Made by a program: the position numbers and the translations under genes. The notes beneath the pieces are model-generated. The model was not told the DNA's origin. It searched no databases and saw only the letters and a program-made list of their open reading frames with translations. From positions 1,488,001 through 1,552,000 of the forward strand of contig NZ_OZ061549.1 in NCBI RefSeq assembly GCF_964065165.1: a DNA stretch of 64,000 nt, written 5' to 3'. The stretch comes from Levilactobacillus yonginensis (GTDB taxonomy: Bacteria; Bacillota; Bacilli; Lactobacillales; Lactobacillaceae). How positions within the stretch are numbered: position 1 is the stretch's first letter; each line of letters starts with the position of its first letter. Of the stretch, positions 34,602 through 43,928 are shown one piece after another.

Positions 34602-35264
34602 TTAGTCATGGAAGTCGCTCACCGTTAAGGCCAGCAACCCATTTAACCATTGATGGACTGGTTCATCCGCCGAGGCAGTCACCTGGAAGTTCATTGGGCT
34701 AAACAGGCTTTCTATAGCGGGCCACTGAACCTGACCAGTAACTAGGAAGCTCTGAGTGAGCCGCTCACGCTGTTCGACAGTCACAGGGGTTGCCATAGTC
34801 GTTAACAAGTTAACAGCCAACTGGTCGGCTATCAGGGTCTTCCAGGCGGTCGCCGTTAACGGCGTGATTACTTGCCGTGGTGTCGGCAATGGGACGACGG
34901 GGCCCTCCCGGAGGAGAAACTTCTGCCAACGCATGACCTGCCCCAACAAAACGCCATAGAACTGCCAGGGAACCTGATTTCCAATCCGCTTCAAAGTTGT
35001 GGCAGAAATCGCGGCAATATCCCACTGAACTTGTTGCTCGCCCTGAGCTAAAGCAGTCTCCAACCATTCACTGAAGAACCGCTGAACAGTGACATCCACC
35101 AGCTGCGGTAATTTGCCCCCTTGAACCAGCTGATAGCGGGCCAGTAGAAAGTCCTCCGTCTGGTCCCAAGTGATGGTCCGACTAGTCTGCGACTGTTTAC
35201 GCCGACGCAATTGCCGAATCTTTTTAATGCGACTAGATTTACCATAATTTCCGGGACGACTCAT
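34602..35264 (-). CDS. Hypothetical protein, unrecognised
   Basis: 220 residues. Basic N-terminus (SRPGNYGKSSRIKKIRQLRR) followed by a mostly helical, Gln-rich body without signal peptide or membrane segment. Trp and Gln are frequent (WQFYGVLLGQVMRWQKF). ATG 35264 has a clear GGAGG upstream. It lies just upstream of the WxL cluster but is separated by about 230 bp and a weak terminator, so co-function is uncertain. I do not recognise a family. The RNA-like basic tail could bind nucleic acid; that is speculation. Confidence 0.7.
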   Translation of the reverse strand: MSRPGNYGKSSRIKKIRQLRRRKQSQTSRTITWDQTEDFLLARYQLVQGGKLPQLVDVTVQRFFSEWLETALAQGEQQVQWDIAAISATTLKRIGNQVPWQFYGVLLGQVMRWQKFLLREGPVVPLPTPRQVITPLTATAWKTLIADQLAVNLLTTMATPVTVEQRERLTQSFLVTGQVQWPAIESLFSPMNFQVTASADEPVHQWLNGLLALTVSDFHD

Positions 35265-35403
35265 ATAAGTTACCTCCAATTTTAACCGTGAATGAAATGA
35301 ATTTTGACATCTCCTAAAGTGAGATGCACCGTTCGTTGATTGTCTTAGTTATCTTACCACGAATCACGCCTAACTAGAGATTGAATGCTAAACCAGTCTA
35401 AAT

Positions 35404-35582
35404 TGAGCGCTTCGGCGGCCAGGGCGGTAGCCTGCTGTGGGGACGCTTCAGCCAAAGTACGGGCTTCTCGCTCGATTTGAAGACACGAAGGCCCCCGTGT
35501 CTTCAAAGTCGCCCGTGCTGTAAGCTGGCCAGCCAGCTAACACCACTGTCACGGCCGGCTACCGCCCTGGCCACCTCCGCTC
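35404..35582 (-). repeat. Cloverleaf intergenic repeat, copy K
   Basis: Arms GGCCAGGGCGGTAGCC (35417-35432) and GGCTACCGCCCTGGCC (35557-35572) pair perfectly over 16 bp. Hairpins: CTTCAGCC..region, TTTGAAGACACG/CGTGTCTTCAAA and GCTGGCC/GGCCAGC. The 35265-36168 gap holds only copies K and L. Confidence 0.85.
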
Positions 35583-35960
35583 TTGATTGTAGTTTTATAT
35601 GACTACCGCTAACGGTCTTACGTGGGTCACGATTTCTATGGGCTAACTGGTAACAACTTTCTCGTCACTACTAATGTTAAGACGAGAGGTCGCCAGATAC
35701 CAGCTACTCTAAATTGCCTAAATTAACACACTAATAACGTTGGTATAACCAACTTGATTGACTTTTACCAGGACTCAACCTTCAGTCCGCAAAATAAAAA
35801 GGACCCACCAGTCAGCTACGAAAAATCAGTAGCGACTCGCAGATCCAGTTAAATGCCAACTAAATTGTGATACTAACAACGCGGCTAATTCAGTCCAACC
35901 AACCGGAATCAAGGCTAGCCCAGTTGGTGAGTAACCACTAAGCAGCAATTACTCACCAAT

Positions 35961-36150
35961 GTAGCCGGAGGCCGTCAGGACTGGTGCCGGCTGTGAAAGT
36001 GGCGTTAGCTCGGTGGTTTACCGAGGTTACGCCACGGGACGAGCTTGGAAACACGCGCCCTTGGCGTGGTTTCAAGTCGCGGCGCGAGACCGCACTGTGG
36101 CTCGCACCGGTCCCCACAGCAGGTACCAGTCCTGACGGCCACAGGCGGCC
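35961..36150 (+). repeat. Cloverleaf intergenic repeat, copy L (near consensus)
   Basis: Arms GGCCGTCAGGACTGGTGCC and GGTACCAGTCCTGACGGCC pair at 18 of 19 positions. Internal GTGGCGTTAGCTCGG hairpin is the same as in copy J, while the arms differ from copy J. It ends 19 bp before the permease stop. Confidence 0.88.
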
Positions 36151-36168
36151 ATTTGAACGAATCAATAA

Positions 36169-37551
36169 TCAATCCTGTTTGTTCTGCTGCTTAGCCTTAG
36201 CAACTTCCTTAGGATGGAATTTCACGAAGTAGAGTACCGTCATGATAGCCAAGAAGACCACCCCAACGAGAATGGAAATTCGCGTCTCAGGGTTCAAGAA
36301 CATGAAGAACAACGTAATCACCAGGAAGGCTAACGTCACGTAGTTTGAGTAAGGTGCCCATGGCATGGTGAATGGGTGATTGACCAGTTCATCGGCTTTC
36401 TTCTTCCGGAAGTCAATTTCACTGATCAAAATCACGAACCAAGGAATCATCCCGGGTAAGACACTGGAACTATAAACCATCACGAAGATTTGGCTAGCAT
36501 CCTTGTAGATCAGTGGCAGAACCACGTTTAAGATGACCCCGATACCGATACCGAGAGAAATCGCAATAACTGTGATGTAAGGCACACCGTGCTTGTTCAG
36601 CTGAACGGCCTTTTTAGGTAATTGACCCTCTTCAGCCAACGTGTAGGCCATCCGACTGGCACTGTAGATTCCGGAGTTTGATCCAGACAAAGCCGCCGTA
36701 ATAACCACGAAGTTGATGATGGAAGCTGCCGCCGTGATCCCAATTTTGGCGAAGGTTTGCACAAATGGTGAGCCCACGGAATTCAGTTCATTCCAAGGGA
36801 AAATGCTGACAATCACGAAGATTGCCCCCACGTAGAAAATCAAAATCCGGAACACGGTGGAACGAATAGCCTTAACCAACGTTTCCTGTGGATTTTGAGC
36901 TTCACCGGCAGTAATCCCGATCAGCTCAACCCCTTGATACGACGCTAATACGATGGCAATCGCAAAAATAAAGCCCTTGGCACCACCAGTAAAGAAGCCA
37001 TGCGTCCACAAATTGCTAATTCCTAATGGGTGACCACCATTCCCAAAACCAAAGAGAATGACGCCTAACCCAACGATGATCATCAAAATAATCGTCACAA
37101 CTTTAATGAGTGAGAACCAAAATTCTAGCTCCCCAAACATCTTAACTGAGACCAAGTTAGCGACACACAAGAACGTAATGGCCACTAATCCAGGAATCCA
37201 TTCCGGCAGGTTGGGCCACCAGAAACGGAAATAACCACCCAATGCAATCATTTCACTCATTCCAACAACGATCCACTGAAAAATGTTACTCCAAGCGGTC
37301 AGGTAACCAAAGACGGGGTGCATGTATTCTCTGGCAAACGTGGAGAATGACCCGGTCGTTGGGTGAACGTACAGCATCTCTCCCATCGCCCGCATGATTA
37401 AATACAAAAACATCCCAGAAATTATGTACGCCAACAAGACGGATGGTCCCGTCCACTTAATGGTGGAACCGGACCCCATAAATAATCCGACACCGATTGT
37501 TCCACCCAACGCAATCATTTGCATTTGGCGGGCAGTTAGTTTTCTTTGCAA
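36169..37551 (-). CDS. APC-family amino acid permease
   Basis: 460-residue, 12-helix amino acid/proton symporter of the AAT (AroP/GabP/LysP) group: [25 protein letters not shown] in helix 1, [17 protein letters not shown], and [22 protein letters not shown], the family signature. Start is TTG 37551 with AAGGAATTGGA before it. Substrate amino acid is not predictable from sequence. Monocistronic, with a long AT-rich promoter region to 37797. Confidence 0.9.
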   Translation of the reverse strand: MQRKLTARQMQMIALGGTIGVGLFMGSGSTIKWTGPSVLLAYIISGMFLYLIMRAMGEMLYVHPTTGSFSTFAREYMHPVFGYLTAWSNIFQWIVVGMSEMIALGGYFRFWWPNLPEWIPGLVAITFLCVANLVSVKMFGELEFWFSLIKVVTIILMIIVGLGVILFGFGNGGHPLGISNLWTHGFFTGGAKGFIFAIAIVLASYQGVELIGITAGEAQNPQETLVKAIRSTVFRILIFYVGAIFVIVSIFPWNELNSVGSPFVQTFAKIGITAAASIINFVVITAALSGSNSGIYSASRMAYTLAEEGQLPKKAVQLNKHGVPYITVIAISLGIGIGVILNVVLPLIYKDASQIFVMVYSSSVLPGMIPWFVILISEIDFRKKKADELVNHPFTMPWAPYSNYVTLAFLVITLFFMFLNPETRISILVGVVFLAIMTVLYFVKFHPKEVAKAKQQNKQD

Positions 37552-37797
37552 TCCAATTCCTTCTCTCTATCTAATTGATTATAAATTAAAGCTTCATGAG
37601 AAAATGCTACCTGATTTTTGCATATTTCGCAAATTTTTCTTCGAAATATGCCACGATATCATTAATTTAATATATTGGCCATTATGCAACAGAACCCGGT
37701 TATATTCAATGATTATTTAGCTAAAAGATTACGTCCCTAATCAATTAATTTTTTGCCCGATTCCCAATGAAAGCTTACGCCCTTTAACGTTATAACA

Positions 37798-37832
37798 AAA
37801 AAACATTACCAGATTTTCTCTGATAATGCTTT
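37798..37832 (-). terminator. Terminator of the GNAT/flavodoxin operon
   Basis: ACATTACCAGA/CTCTGATAATG hairpin preceded on the plus strand by a long A run (T run on the minus strand), a few bases past the GNAT stop. Confidence 0.75.
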
Positions 37833-37836
37833 GTGC

Positions 37837-38355
37837 TTAGAGTAACTTTTCATAAACGTAGCAGTAATCAGTTGGTTGATAAACACCAACAATTTTGCCA
37901 ACCCGTTTGAAACCAAATTTTTCAATTAAGTACTGCATCTTCGTATTATCCCGGTGGGTATCGATCCGGATACTGTCAGTCGTCGAGTGGTTCTCGGCAA
38001 TGTAATCGAACAAGTCACGGAACAATTTAGAAGCGTAACCCTTTCCCTGATGATGGGAGAAAATGGCAACCCGGTGAACCGTCACGTACTTGTCAGAAGG
38101 CCGTAACCATTCACCTTCCATAGTATCATACGCATGGTCAGGCGCCTCGTTGATCACAGCAACCCCCAACGTTTCGTGGTCATCACTGTTATAAATAACG
38201 GCCCGGCCATCTTCAATATCCCCTTTGATAATATTGCGGTTAGGATAGTCATCCTGCCATTGGTCAATACCGGCATCAGCCAGTTGCTGCTTGCCATCTT
38301 CAATAATATCGCAAACTAAATCTAATTCTTCCATCCGTGCTTTACGTAAATACAT
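37837..38355 (-). CDS. GNAT-family N-acetyltransferase
   Basis: 172 residues. Motif A is VTVHRVAIFSHHQGKGYASKLFRDL, with Gln-x-x-Gly-x-Gly/Ala acetyl-CoA loop, and the C-terminal FGFKRVGKI is typical. MYLRKARMEELDLVCDI opens the fold. The ATG follows GAGGTGAAGACAAG. It follows the flavodoxin gene by 25 bp. Acyl acceptor unknown. Confidence 0.87.
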   Translation of the reverse strand: MYLRKARMEELDLVCDIIEDGKQQLADAGIDQWQDDYPNRNIIKGDIEDGRAVIYNSDDHETLGVAVINEAPDHAYDTMEGEWLRPSDKYVTVHRVAIFSHHQGKGYASKLFRDLFDYIAENHSTTDSIRIDTHRDNTKMQYLIEKFGFKRVGKIVGVYQPTDYCYVYEKLL

Positions 38356-38380
38356 CTTGTCTTCACCTCGTCATTAATTC

Positions 38381-38824
38381 CTAAGCTAAGCTGGCCAGTA
38401 CGTTCTGGGCTAGCTGATCCAGACGTTGATAGTCTGCGTCGTCAGGATCTTGATCAATTTTAACGCTGTCTGCTACTTGTTCACCGTTGCTAGAATTGAA
38501 TTGAATGGTCAAATAGTCAACGGCTCGACCGAAGTGGATGTGGCTTTTCGAGCTCGATCCGCAGACCGCAAATTTTGTCCGTTCGAGGTCGACTTCCTTT
38601 AAATCTTCAAAGAAGTCCTGGGCCTCGTCCGGAAGGTCACCATCATGATAAGTATAACTCACCATAATCACAGCGTCCGCTTGTGTTAAAGCAAAGGCAT
38701 CGACCTGCGAAATTTCCGTAATCACCGTCTGCGCCCGTGACGCGAGCTGGGCCTGCAAGTGCCCAGCAATGGCCCGATTACGGCCAGTTTGACTAGCAAA
38801 AATTATTTGAATTGAAGGGGTCAT
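38381..38824 (-). CDS. Flavodoxin
   Basis: 147 residues, the normal flavodoxin length. The FMN phosphate loop is ASQTGRNRAIAGHL, the W/Y loop region VSYTYHDGDLPDEAQDF, and CGSSSKSHIHFGRAVDYL follows. An FMN electron carrier; partner enzymes are not nearby. The ATG at 38824 lies 12 nt from AAGGAG, slightly long, but the upstream frame has no better start. Confidence 0.88.
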   Translation of the reverse strand: MTPSIQIIFASQTGRNRAIAGHLQAQLASRAQTVITEISQVDAFALTQADAVIMVSYTYHDGDLPDEAQDFFEDLKEVDLERTKFAVCGSSSKSHIHFGRAVDYLTIQFNSSNGEQVADSVKIDQDPDDADYQRLDQLAQNVLASLA

Positions 38825-39013
38825 CAGTTTAAATTTCTCCTTGAGTCTAGAATTCGTTAGTAGGCCAAACGTTAGACTAGGGCCCACTAGAAACTGCTAA
38901 ATATTATAGACCTTTTTGGCCCATTACCCCAGTAAAAAGATGCATCTATCGGTTAAAAATACAGCCGCATTCCGTAAAATAGTCACTGAGCCACACTAGA
39001 AACTAAGCAACGC

Positions 39014-40213
39014 CTAAAACCTCAAGTCAGCCAGCTGATCCAAATCGACGACATCCCCCACGCCCGGCACCGCAAACCCGTTGAGCTGACGGAACTCCCG
39101 CCGAAATTCCTGATAGCCGATCAATTCCGGTGAGAAATTCTCTGGTGTCAACTGTGGGAGTAGGCGTTCAACTTCTACCTGGACTGCGGGTGCTAACTCG
39201 CGGGCATCCGGGCGTAGGCGGCCCTCCTGATCACATTCCCGGTGTGCCCCGTAAAACATGTCCCGAAATAGCCGGTCAATGTGGGCGCCCGTTTGCTCGC
39301 GTAAGCCTAACGCCTGTTCAACTTGATAAAGCGCCAGACAGTAGCGAGAAAATCCCGGGATCACAGCGGACGCCTTGGTCGTTACTGAGCGGTTCACGCT
39401 GATTAAGGCCTCCCCACCACTGGGAGCTAATTGTCTCTGTAACCGGCGGGCACTGACCTCGGCTGCGCGTTTAGCACGACCCAACGTCCCATCGTGGTAA
39501 ATTGCTGCCGTAGCCCGCGGCCCTTCATATGAATAAAGAATCGTTTTGAAATTAGGGGCCAACACACCCGCTGCCTGGAGTGAATGCACCCACAGCTCCC
39601 AGTCTTCACCACCCATGACGTGGGTGGTGGCACTGATTTCAGCAGGAGTCGCCGGTTCTAAGAAAATTGACTCTAATCGCTGGTGTTCAAGGTTGACGGA
39701 AAAGTCGCTAACGGGTTGCCCAATTGGCTTGATGACAGAACGCCAAACGTTATCTGGATCAACCGGATCCTGCCGTTTCGGAGCAGCAATCGAATAGACC
39801 AAGAGGTCAATGCTCCCGCCAAAATTCCTTTGAATCGCTTCGATCACAGCCCGCTTAGTCGACGGCAAAAAAGCGTTGGCGTTGATATTATCCGCTTGTA
39901 ATCCCGCCGCTTCAGCAGCCTGTTTAAAGTAAACTTGGTTCCACCAACTAGCGGTACCGAGATAATCATCCTGGGGCGGTCGACTGTACCCCACAGAAAG
40001 GGTGGCGGCTCCAGCACCAAAGGCGGCAGTGATTCGACTAGCCAAACCATAACTGGAGGAGCCACCCAGAATCAATGCGCGTTGTGGCCCGGTAAAGCGG
40101 CCTGCATCGGTCACTGCTTGAATCTGCTGCTGAACCATCCGTTGAATTCCCAGTGGATTGACCGACCGCGCTACGTTGCCCGTAATTTTTTCTGCTACCG
40201 TCACCTGTGTCAT
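39014..40213 (-). CDS. fabV: Trans-2-enoyl-ACP/CoA reductase (FabV/TER family)
   Basis: 399 residues, the length of FabV. It has a Rossmann start ALILGGSSSYGLASRITAAFG, VYSIAAPKRQDP, and the active-site Y-x8-K in IYHDGTLGRAKRA preceded by TILYSYEGP. FabV performs the NADH-dependent final reduction of fatty acid elongation and is resistant to triclosan in other bacteria. It stands alone here, away from any fab cluster. ATG 40213 follows GGAAGGTG. Confidence 0.9.
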   Translation of the reverse strand: MTQVTVAEKITGNVARSVNPLGIQRMVQQQIQAVTDAGRFTGPQRALILGGSSSYGLASRITAAFGAGAATLSVGYSRPPQDDYLGTASWWNQVYFKQAAEAAGLQADNINANAFLPSTKRAVIEAIQRNFGGSIDLLVYSIAAPKRQDPVDPDNVWRSVIKPIGQPVSDFSVNLEHQRLESIFLEPATPAEISATTHVMGGEDWELWVHSLQAAGVLAPNFKTILYSYEGPRATAAIYHDGTLGRAKRAAEVSARRLQRQLAPSGGEALISVNRSVTTKASAVIPGFSRYCLALYQVEQALGLREQTGAHIDRLFRDMFYGAHRECDQEGRLRPDARELAPAVQVEVERLLPQLTPENFSPELIGYQEFRREFRQLNGFAVPGVGDVVDLDQLADLRF

Positions 40214-40356
40214 ACCGTCATCACCTTCCACCACTTTTCTTTAGCTTAACACCCCGACGCCAGAGTCTCTTCTAATTTGTCTTATATTTTAAGCGGCGCT
40301 AGGTCACAACAATAGACTGCCTCACTCGTGGACACATCCGCCATATAATAGCGCAG

Positions 40357-40388
40357 CAAAAAAGCCCGAAACATACACGTTCCGGGCC
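40357..40388 (-). terminator. Intrinsic terminator (minus strand)
   Basis: Minus strand reads GCCCGGAACGTGTATGTTTC then GGGCTTTTTT. It lies downstream of Dus and repeat M. No gene in 40214-40670. Confidence 0.82.
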
Positions 40389-40490
40389 ATAGTTTTAGAA
40401 ATTTGAAGATATAGTTGGCCATTTGACCAGCACGGAAACAGTGATCACGCTTGGACTTCATTAAACACTTAACTTGATATAACTATCTAA

Positions 40491-40652
40491 GCCGAGAGGT
40501 CGGCAGATATGGGCTCAGGCGCGAAATTATTCTTAGCCAGTGGGTGCTTTTCCCCAATGGCTTAGAATAAGGCCAAGCTTGGAGACTCGTGATTTCCGAG
40601 GCTTCAAGTTGTGCCCGCACCGCTCCAGCCCATATCTGCCGACCGGTAAGGC
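40491..40652 (+). repeat. Cloverleaf intergenic repeat, type 2, copy M
   Basis: Perfect 18-bp arms GGTCGGCAGATATGGGCT (40498-40515) and AGCCCATATCTGCCGACC (40627-40644). Hairpins ATTCTTAGCCA/TGGCTTAGAAT and AAGCTTGGAGACTCG/CGAGGCTTCAAG. Reverse-complement layout of copy H, without the GGACCGC hairpin. Confidence 0.85.
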
Positions 40653-40670
40653 GCTGAATCCGTGCCAATC

Positions 40671-41669
40671 TTAGTCAGTAAAGTCTGACTCCGCCAACAG
40701 CTGACGCACCTCATCCGTAGTGTGTGCCTCCATCATCGCGTTTCGCAAACTCGCAGCGTTCCGCTGGTTACGCACATAAATCTTGAAGAATCGCTTCAAG
40801 GACGGGAAGCGCGAGGTGTCAAAGCGCCGTTCAAAGTCATCGTACAGGTCGAGCTGATAATTCAGTAAGCCCAACAATTCCTTGATATCGTGCTCCTTAG
40901 GTTCCTTTTCAAAGGCAAAGGGACTAGTAAAAATCCCCCGGCCAATCATAATACCGTCAACGCCAGGATGTTCCTGGGCTAGCTTGACGCCCTCTTGATA
41001 GTTCTCAATGTCGCCATTCAATTGAAGCAACGTGTCCGGTGCAATCTCGTCACGCAACTTCACGATGTCGTCAATCAGTTCAAAATGGGCCGGTACCCGA
41101 CTCATTTCCTTCTTGGTCCGCAGGTGAATCGTCAACAACGGAATATCCTGTTTAAAGAGGAAGGTTAACCAATCGCGCCATTCATCCAGGCGGCTGTATC
41201 CCAACCGTGTTTTCACACTGACGGGCAGGCCCGCCGTCTTCGCGCCAGCAATCACAGCCGCCGCACTATCAAAATTGCGGATCAAGTCACTACCACCGTG
41301 ATTCTTGATGACAGTTGCGTCCGGGCAACCCATGTTCAGATCGATGGCTTCATAGCCCCGGTCCTTGACATCTGCTGCTGCCCGTACAAAGGCGTCAGGA
41401 TCATTGCCCCATAGTTGTGCCACTGGCATGTGAGCCTCTTCAGGCGCCACGTAGAGCCGGCCCTGGACCGTGAATTTGGCCTTGGGATGGGTCACACTGA
41501 TAGCATTCGTAAATTCAGTGAAAAAGACATCAGGTGCAGCCGCACGGGCCACAACCTGGCGAAAGATAGCGTTAGTGACGGCTTCCATGGGAGCCAAGCT
41601 AAAGAACGGCCGGTTCTCGGCCTTAGCGTGGTTCGCAATGTTTTGCCAATAGGATGATGAATCAGACAC
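40671..41669 (-). CDS. tRNA-dihydrouridine synthase
   Basis: 332-residue flavin TIM barrel of the Dus family. FSLAPMEAVTNAIFRQVV opens it, AIDLNMGCPDATVIKNHGGSDLIRN carries the catalytic Cys, VSVKTRLGY follows and DGIMIGRGIFTSPFAF binds FMN phosphate. It reduces uridines of tRNA with NADPH. Start is GTG preceded by GAGGAG. Paralogue (DusB- or DusC-like) is not assigned; the sequence diverges from the usual LAB DusB. Confidence 0.9.
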   Translation of the reverse strand: MSDSSSYWQNIANHAKAENRPFFSLAPMEAVTNAIFRQVVARAAAPDVFFTEFTNAISVTHPKAKFTVQGRLYVAPEEAHMPVAQLWGNDPDAFVRAAADVKDRGYEAIDLNMGCPDATVIKNHGGSDLIRNFDSAAAVIAGAKTAGLPVSVKTRLGYSRLDEWRDWLTFLFKQDIPLLTIHLRTKKEMSRVPAHFELIDDIVKLRDEIAPDTLLQLNGDIENYQEGVKLAQEHPGVDGIMIGRGIFTSPFAFEKEPKEHDIKELLGLLNYQLDLYDDFERRFDTSRFPSLKRFFKIYVRNQRNAASLRNAMMEAHTTDEVRQLLAESDFTD

Positions 41670-41791
41670 GATAAAGTCTCCTCGATTACTTAAATTTGAT
41701 GTTTAGTCCGGTATATGCAGTCTTTACATTCTACCACGTTTCTAGCCTGAAGCCACCAAAAAGGTTGCCCACAATGGACAACCTCATTTAG

Positions 41792-42751
41792 TTACTTATC
41801 CGTTGATAGATGAATATCCCCATCATGTGAGCTTAGTTGATACCAAGCTTTGGCGCCGCGATTCAAGCGGTAGCCACTCTTCTGGGACTTACCTAACACG
41901 TGAATATCTCCATCAGCACTGTTAACGACCGCCCCCGCTGATCGGGCAATGTGTGCCTGCACATCCCCATCGGTGGTCGTCGCGGTCAGGTGATCCTGTA
42001 ACCGGTTATTTTGCAAATGAATATCCCCATCATGCGTCGTCACCCGGCCACCGCCCAGCTTCGATTCAGTCAGCCGAACATCGCCGCCTTCCTGAGCGGT
42101 AACTTGGTTATGCTTGCTAGTCAAGTCAACGCTAGTCAACGTAATATTCCCATCGGCCGCCTGAACTTTTAGCTGTGGCGTCGTCAAGGAGGCCAACCAA
42201 ACGTCACCATCTTGGCTAGTCACGTTGGTTGGTTCCGTGGTCGTCACCTGTTGTAGCGATACATCGTCAGCCGTTGCTACCGTTAATTGACGTAGCTTCA
42301 GGTAGCGTAGATTGACCCCTTCTTGACTCTTAATGATTCGAACGTTCCGCAACTTTTGGCTAGCTGGCACCGTGATGGTAAGCCCATTAGCCGCCGAGCT
42401 CGACAGGTCTGCGCCAAAAATAACGTTGTCATGGCTACTTCGTGAGCCTGCCGTTACGGTCAATTGTCCCCGTTTGACTGTAACCTTGGGTTGCTGAGCC
42501 ATCCCCGAACCCGAACGCACCGTTACCTGACTAGTTGCGCCCCGTTTGATGGTCACTGGCAGCGCCGACGTCACCTGAATGTCTTGATACTTTCCAGGAT
42601 AATAGACTTTGTGAGCCGTATTCGCCACGCGTAACCGTCGTGACTGGTTGTTCCAAACAATGGTTTTATCCCCGTGATTCCACCATCCTAAACCGGCTAA
42701 AATTGCACCTAAAATCACTAATACTAGTGAGATTTTCACACTGCGTTTCAT
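41792..42751 (-). CDS. DUF4097-family beta-strand repeat protein (membrane anchored)
   Basis: 319 residues: an N-terminal membrane anchor (SVKISLVLVILGAILAGLGWW) and a long right-handed beta-solenoid of repeated units (DVWLASLTT, DGNITLTSVD, DGDIHLQNN, DGDVQAHIA, DGDIHVLGK, DGDIHLSTD). Typical DUF4097/adhesin-like output of PadR-DUF1700-DUF4097 operons that respond to envelope stress. Its ATG overlaps the DUF1700 stop by 4 bases. Function in this genus is not established. Confidence 0.87.
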   Translation of the reverse strand: MKRSVKISLVLVILGAILAGLGWWNHGDKTIVWNNQSRRLRVANTAHKVYYPGKYQDIQVTSALPVTIKRGATSQVTVRSGSGMAQQPKVTVKRGQLTVTAGSRSSHDNVIFGADLSSSAANGLTITVPASQKLRNVRIIKSQEGVNLRYLKLRQLTVATADDVSLQQVTTTEPTNVTSQDGDVWLASLTTPQLKVQAADGNITLTSVDLTSKHNQVTAQEGGDVRLTESKLGGGRVTTHDGDIHLQNNRLQDHLTATTTDGDVQAHIARSAGAVVNSADGDIHVLGKSQKSGYRLNRGAKAWYQLSSHDGDIHLSTDK

Positions 42752-43374
42752 AATTTCCGCCCCCGTTCTGCTCGACTACGCGGAATGAAACGCCGGTAAA
42801 TATCCCGGGCCAACCACGCCATGACTGCTAGCAGTTTTACACAGATCCATTTTAAAATAATTGCTGCAAAGCCCATCATCCCCAGAGCTGTTAACCCAAT
42901 CCCCAGATAGAAGATACCGACCCAAGGTGCCTGCCAAATGACCAGCACACCAACGACTACACCAACCACGCCGACCGCTACGATACTGAATAAGACGGCA
43001 ATCAAAGCTATGACCAATGATCCCACCACGGCCACGCCGGCAAACCCCAGCGCAAGTACGACAATCATAATCGGAATCGTAATTGGTGTTGAGAGTAAGG
43101 CTAGAATGATCAGCCAAATCGTCTTTGCATTGCTCCTGGCAGCCTGCGTCGTGGTTCGCGATTCCTGGTGATTGCTTTCAACTAACCTAATAGAATAGTC
43201 CGCTAAGACTTTACGCGCCAGTGACCGCGGCGAACCTAATTCATCGACGGCCTGCTGATAGGTCGTAATCTCCGCGTCCTGCAGGTATTCACGGTAATAT
43301 TCCACAACGTCTTCCTGCTCAGCCGTTGTGAGTTGGCCGAGTAATTTTTGTACGGCCTGAATGTACTCATTCAT
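42748..43374 (-). CDS. DUF1700-family membrane protein
   Basis: 208 residues: an N-terminal soluble helical hairpin (MNEYIQAVQKLLGQLTTAEQEDVVEYYREYLQDA, then LGSPRSLARKVLADY) characteristic of DUF1700. Four hydrophobic helices follow, and a basic tail (RFIPRSRAERGRKL). Overlaps PadR by 8 bases and the DUF4097 gene by 4, so strictly coupled. Probably an accessory of the envelope-stress module. Confidence 0.88.
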   Translation of the reverse strand: MNEYIQAVQKLLGQLTTAEQEDVVEYYREYLQDAEITTYQQAVDELGSPRSLARKVLADYSIRLVESNHQESRTTTQAARSNAKTIWLIILALLSTPITIPIMIVVLALGFAGVAVVGSLVIALIAVLFSIVAVGVVGVVVGVLVIWQAPWVGIFYLGIGLTALGMMGFAAIILKWICVKLLAVMAWLARDIYRRFIPRSRAERGRKL

Positions 43375-43684
43375 CTTGATTGCCCCCCAGTAACTTGGTA
43401 ATGGCCTGATTGAAATCAGCCCACTCCGCTTGTATTTCGGCTAGCCGCTCGCGACCACTAGTTGTCAGACGATAGTAGCGCCGATTACGTCCCTGAAAGG
43501 GTTCGTCGTAAGTCGTCAGCCAACCATTCTTCTTTAGCCGCCGAAGCACCGGGTACAGCGTCGATTCTGAAATAGGAATCAACTGTCGCACCTCCTGAGT
43601 CAGCGTATAACCGTAATGATCTTGACGTGTTAGTAAACCGAGTACGCTGCCATCGAGCAACTCAGTCGGCACTTGAATGGCCAT
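43367..43684 (-). CDS. PadR-family transcriptional regulator
   Basis: 105 residues with the PadR winged helix: LLDGSVLGLLTRQDHYGYTLTQEV, SESTLYPVLRRLKKNGWL, RYYRLTTSGRERL. First gene of the padR-DUF1700-DUF4097 operon; AAGGAGG precedes the ATG. A dyad CGTATAATA..TAATATACG (43712-43741) in the promoter is a possible autoregulatory operator. Confidence 0.9.
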   Translation of the reverse strand: MAIQVPTELLDGSVLGLLTRQDHYGYTLTQEVRQLIPISESTLYPVLRRLKKNGWLTTYDEPFQGRNRRYYRLTTSGRERLAEIQAEWADFNQAITKLLGGNQDE

Positions 43685-43711
43685 GTCTTAGCCTCCTTCT
43701 ATACTATATCA

Positions 43712-43741
43712 CGTATAATATAAATTCATTAATAATATACG
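43712..43741. promoter_or_regulatory. Candidate PadR operator
   Basis: Imperfect inverted repeat CGTATAATA..TAATATACG in the AT-rich promoter of the operon, 28 bp before the padR ATG. Inferred from position and symmetry only. Confidence 0.4.
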
Positions 43742-43928
43742 ATACATCCCAAATCATGTCAAGCTGACTGCAGCAATCTTTTAGCCAAGAACGACGCTCG
43801 CCAGCCATTCTTGTTTAACTTAAGGGCCTTCAATATCACTTAATTAATATAAAAAAACAAATAGCCACTTTCGTTGACTTATCCCCCGGCAATCCGCATA
43901 CTAACAGCAATTATAAGGAGGATTCCCA

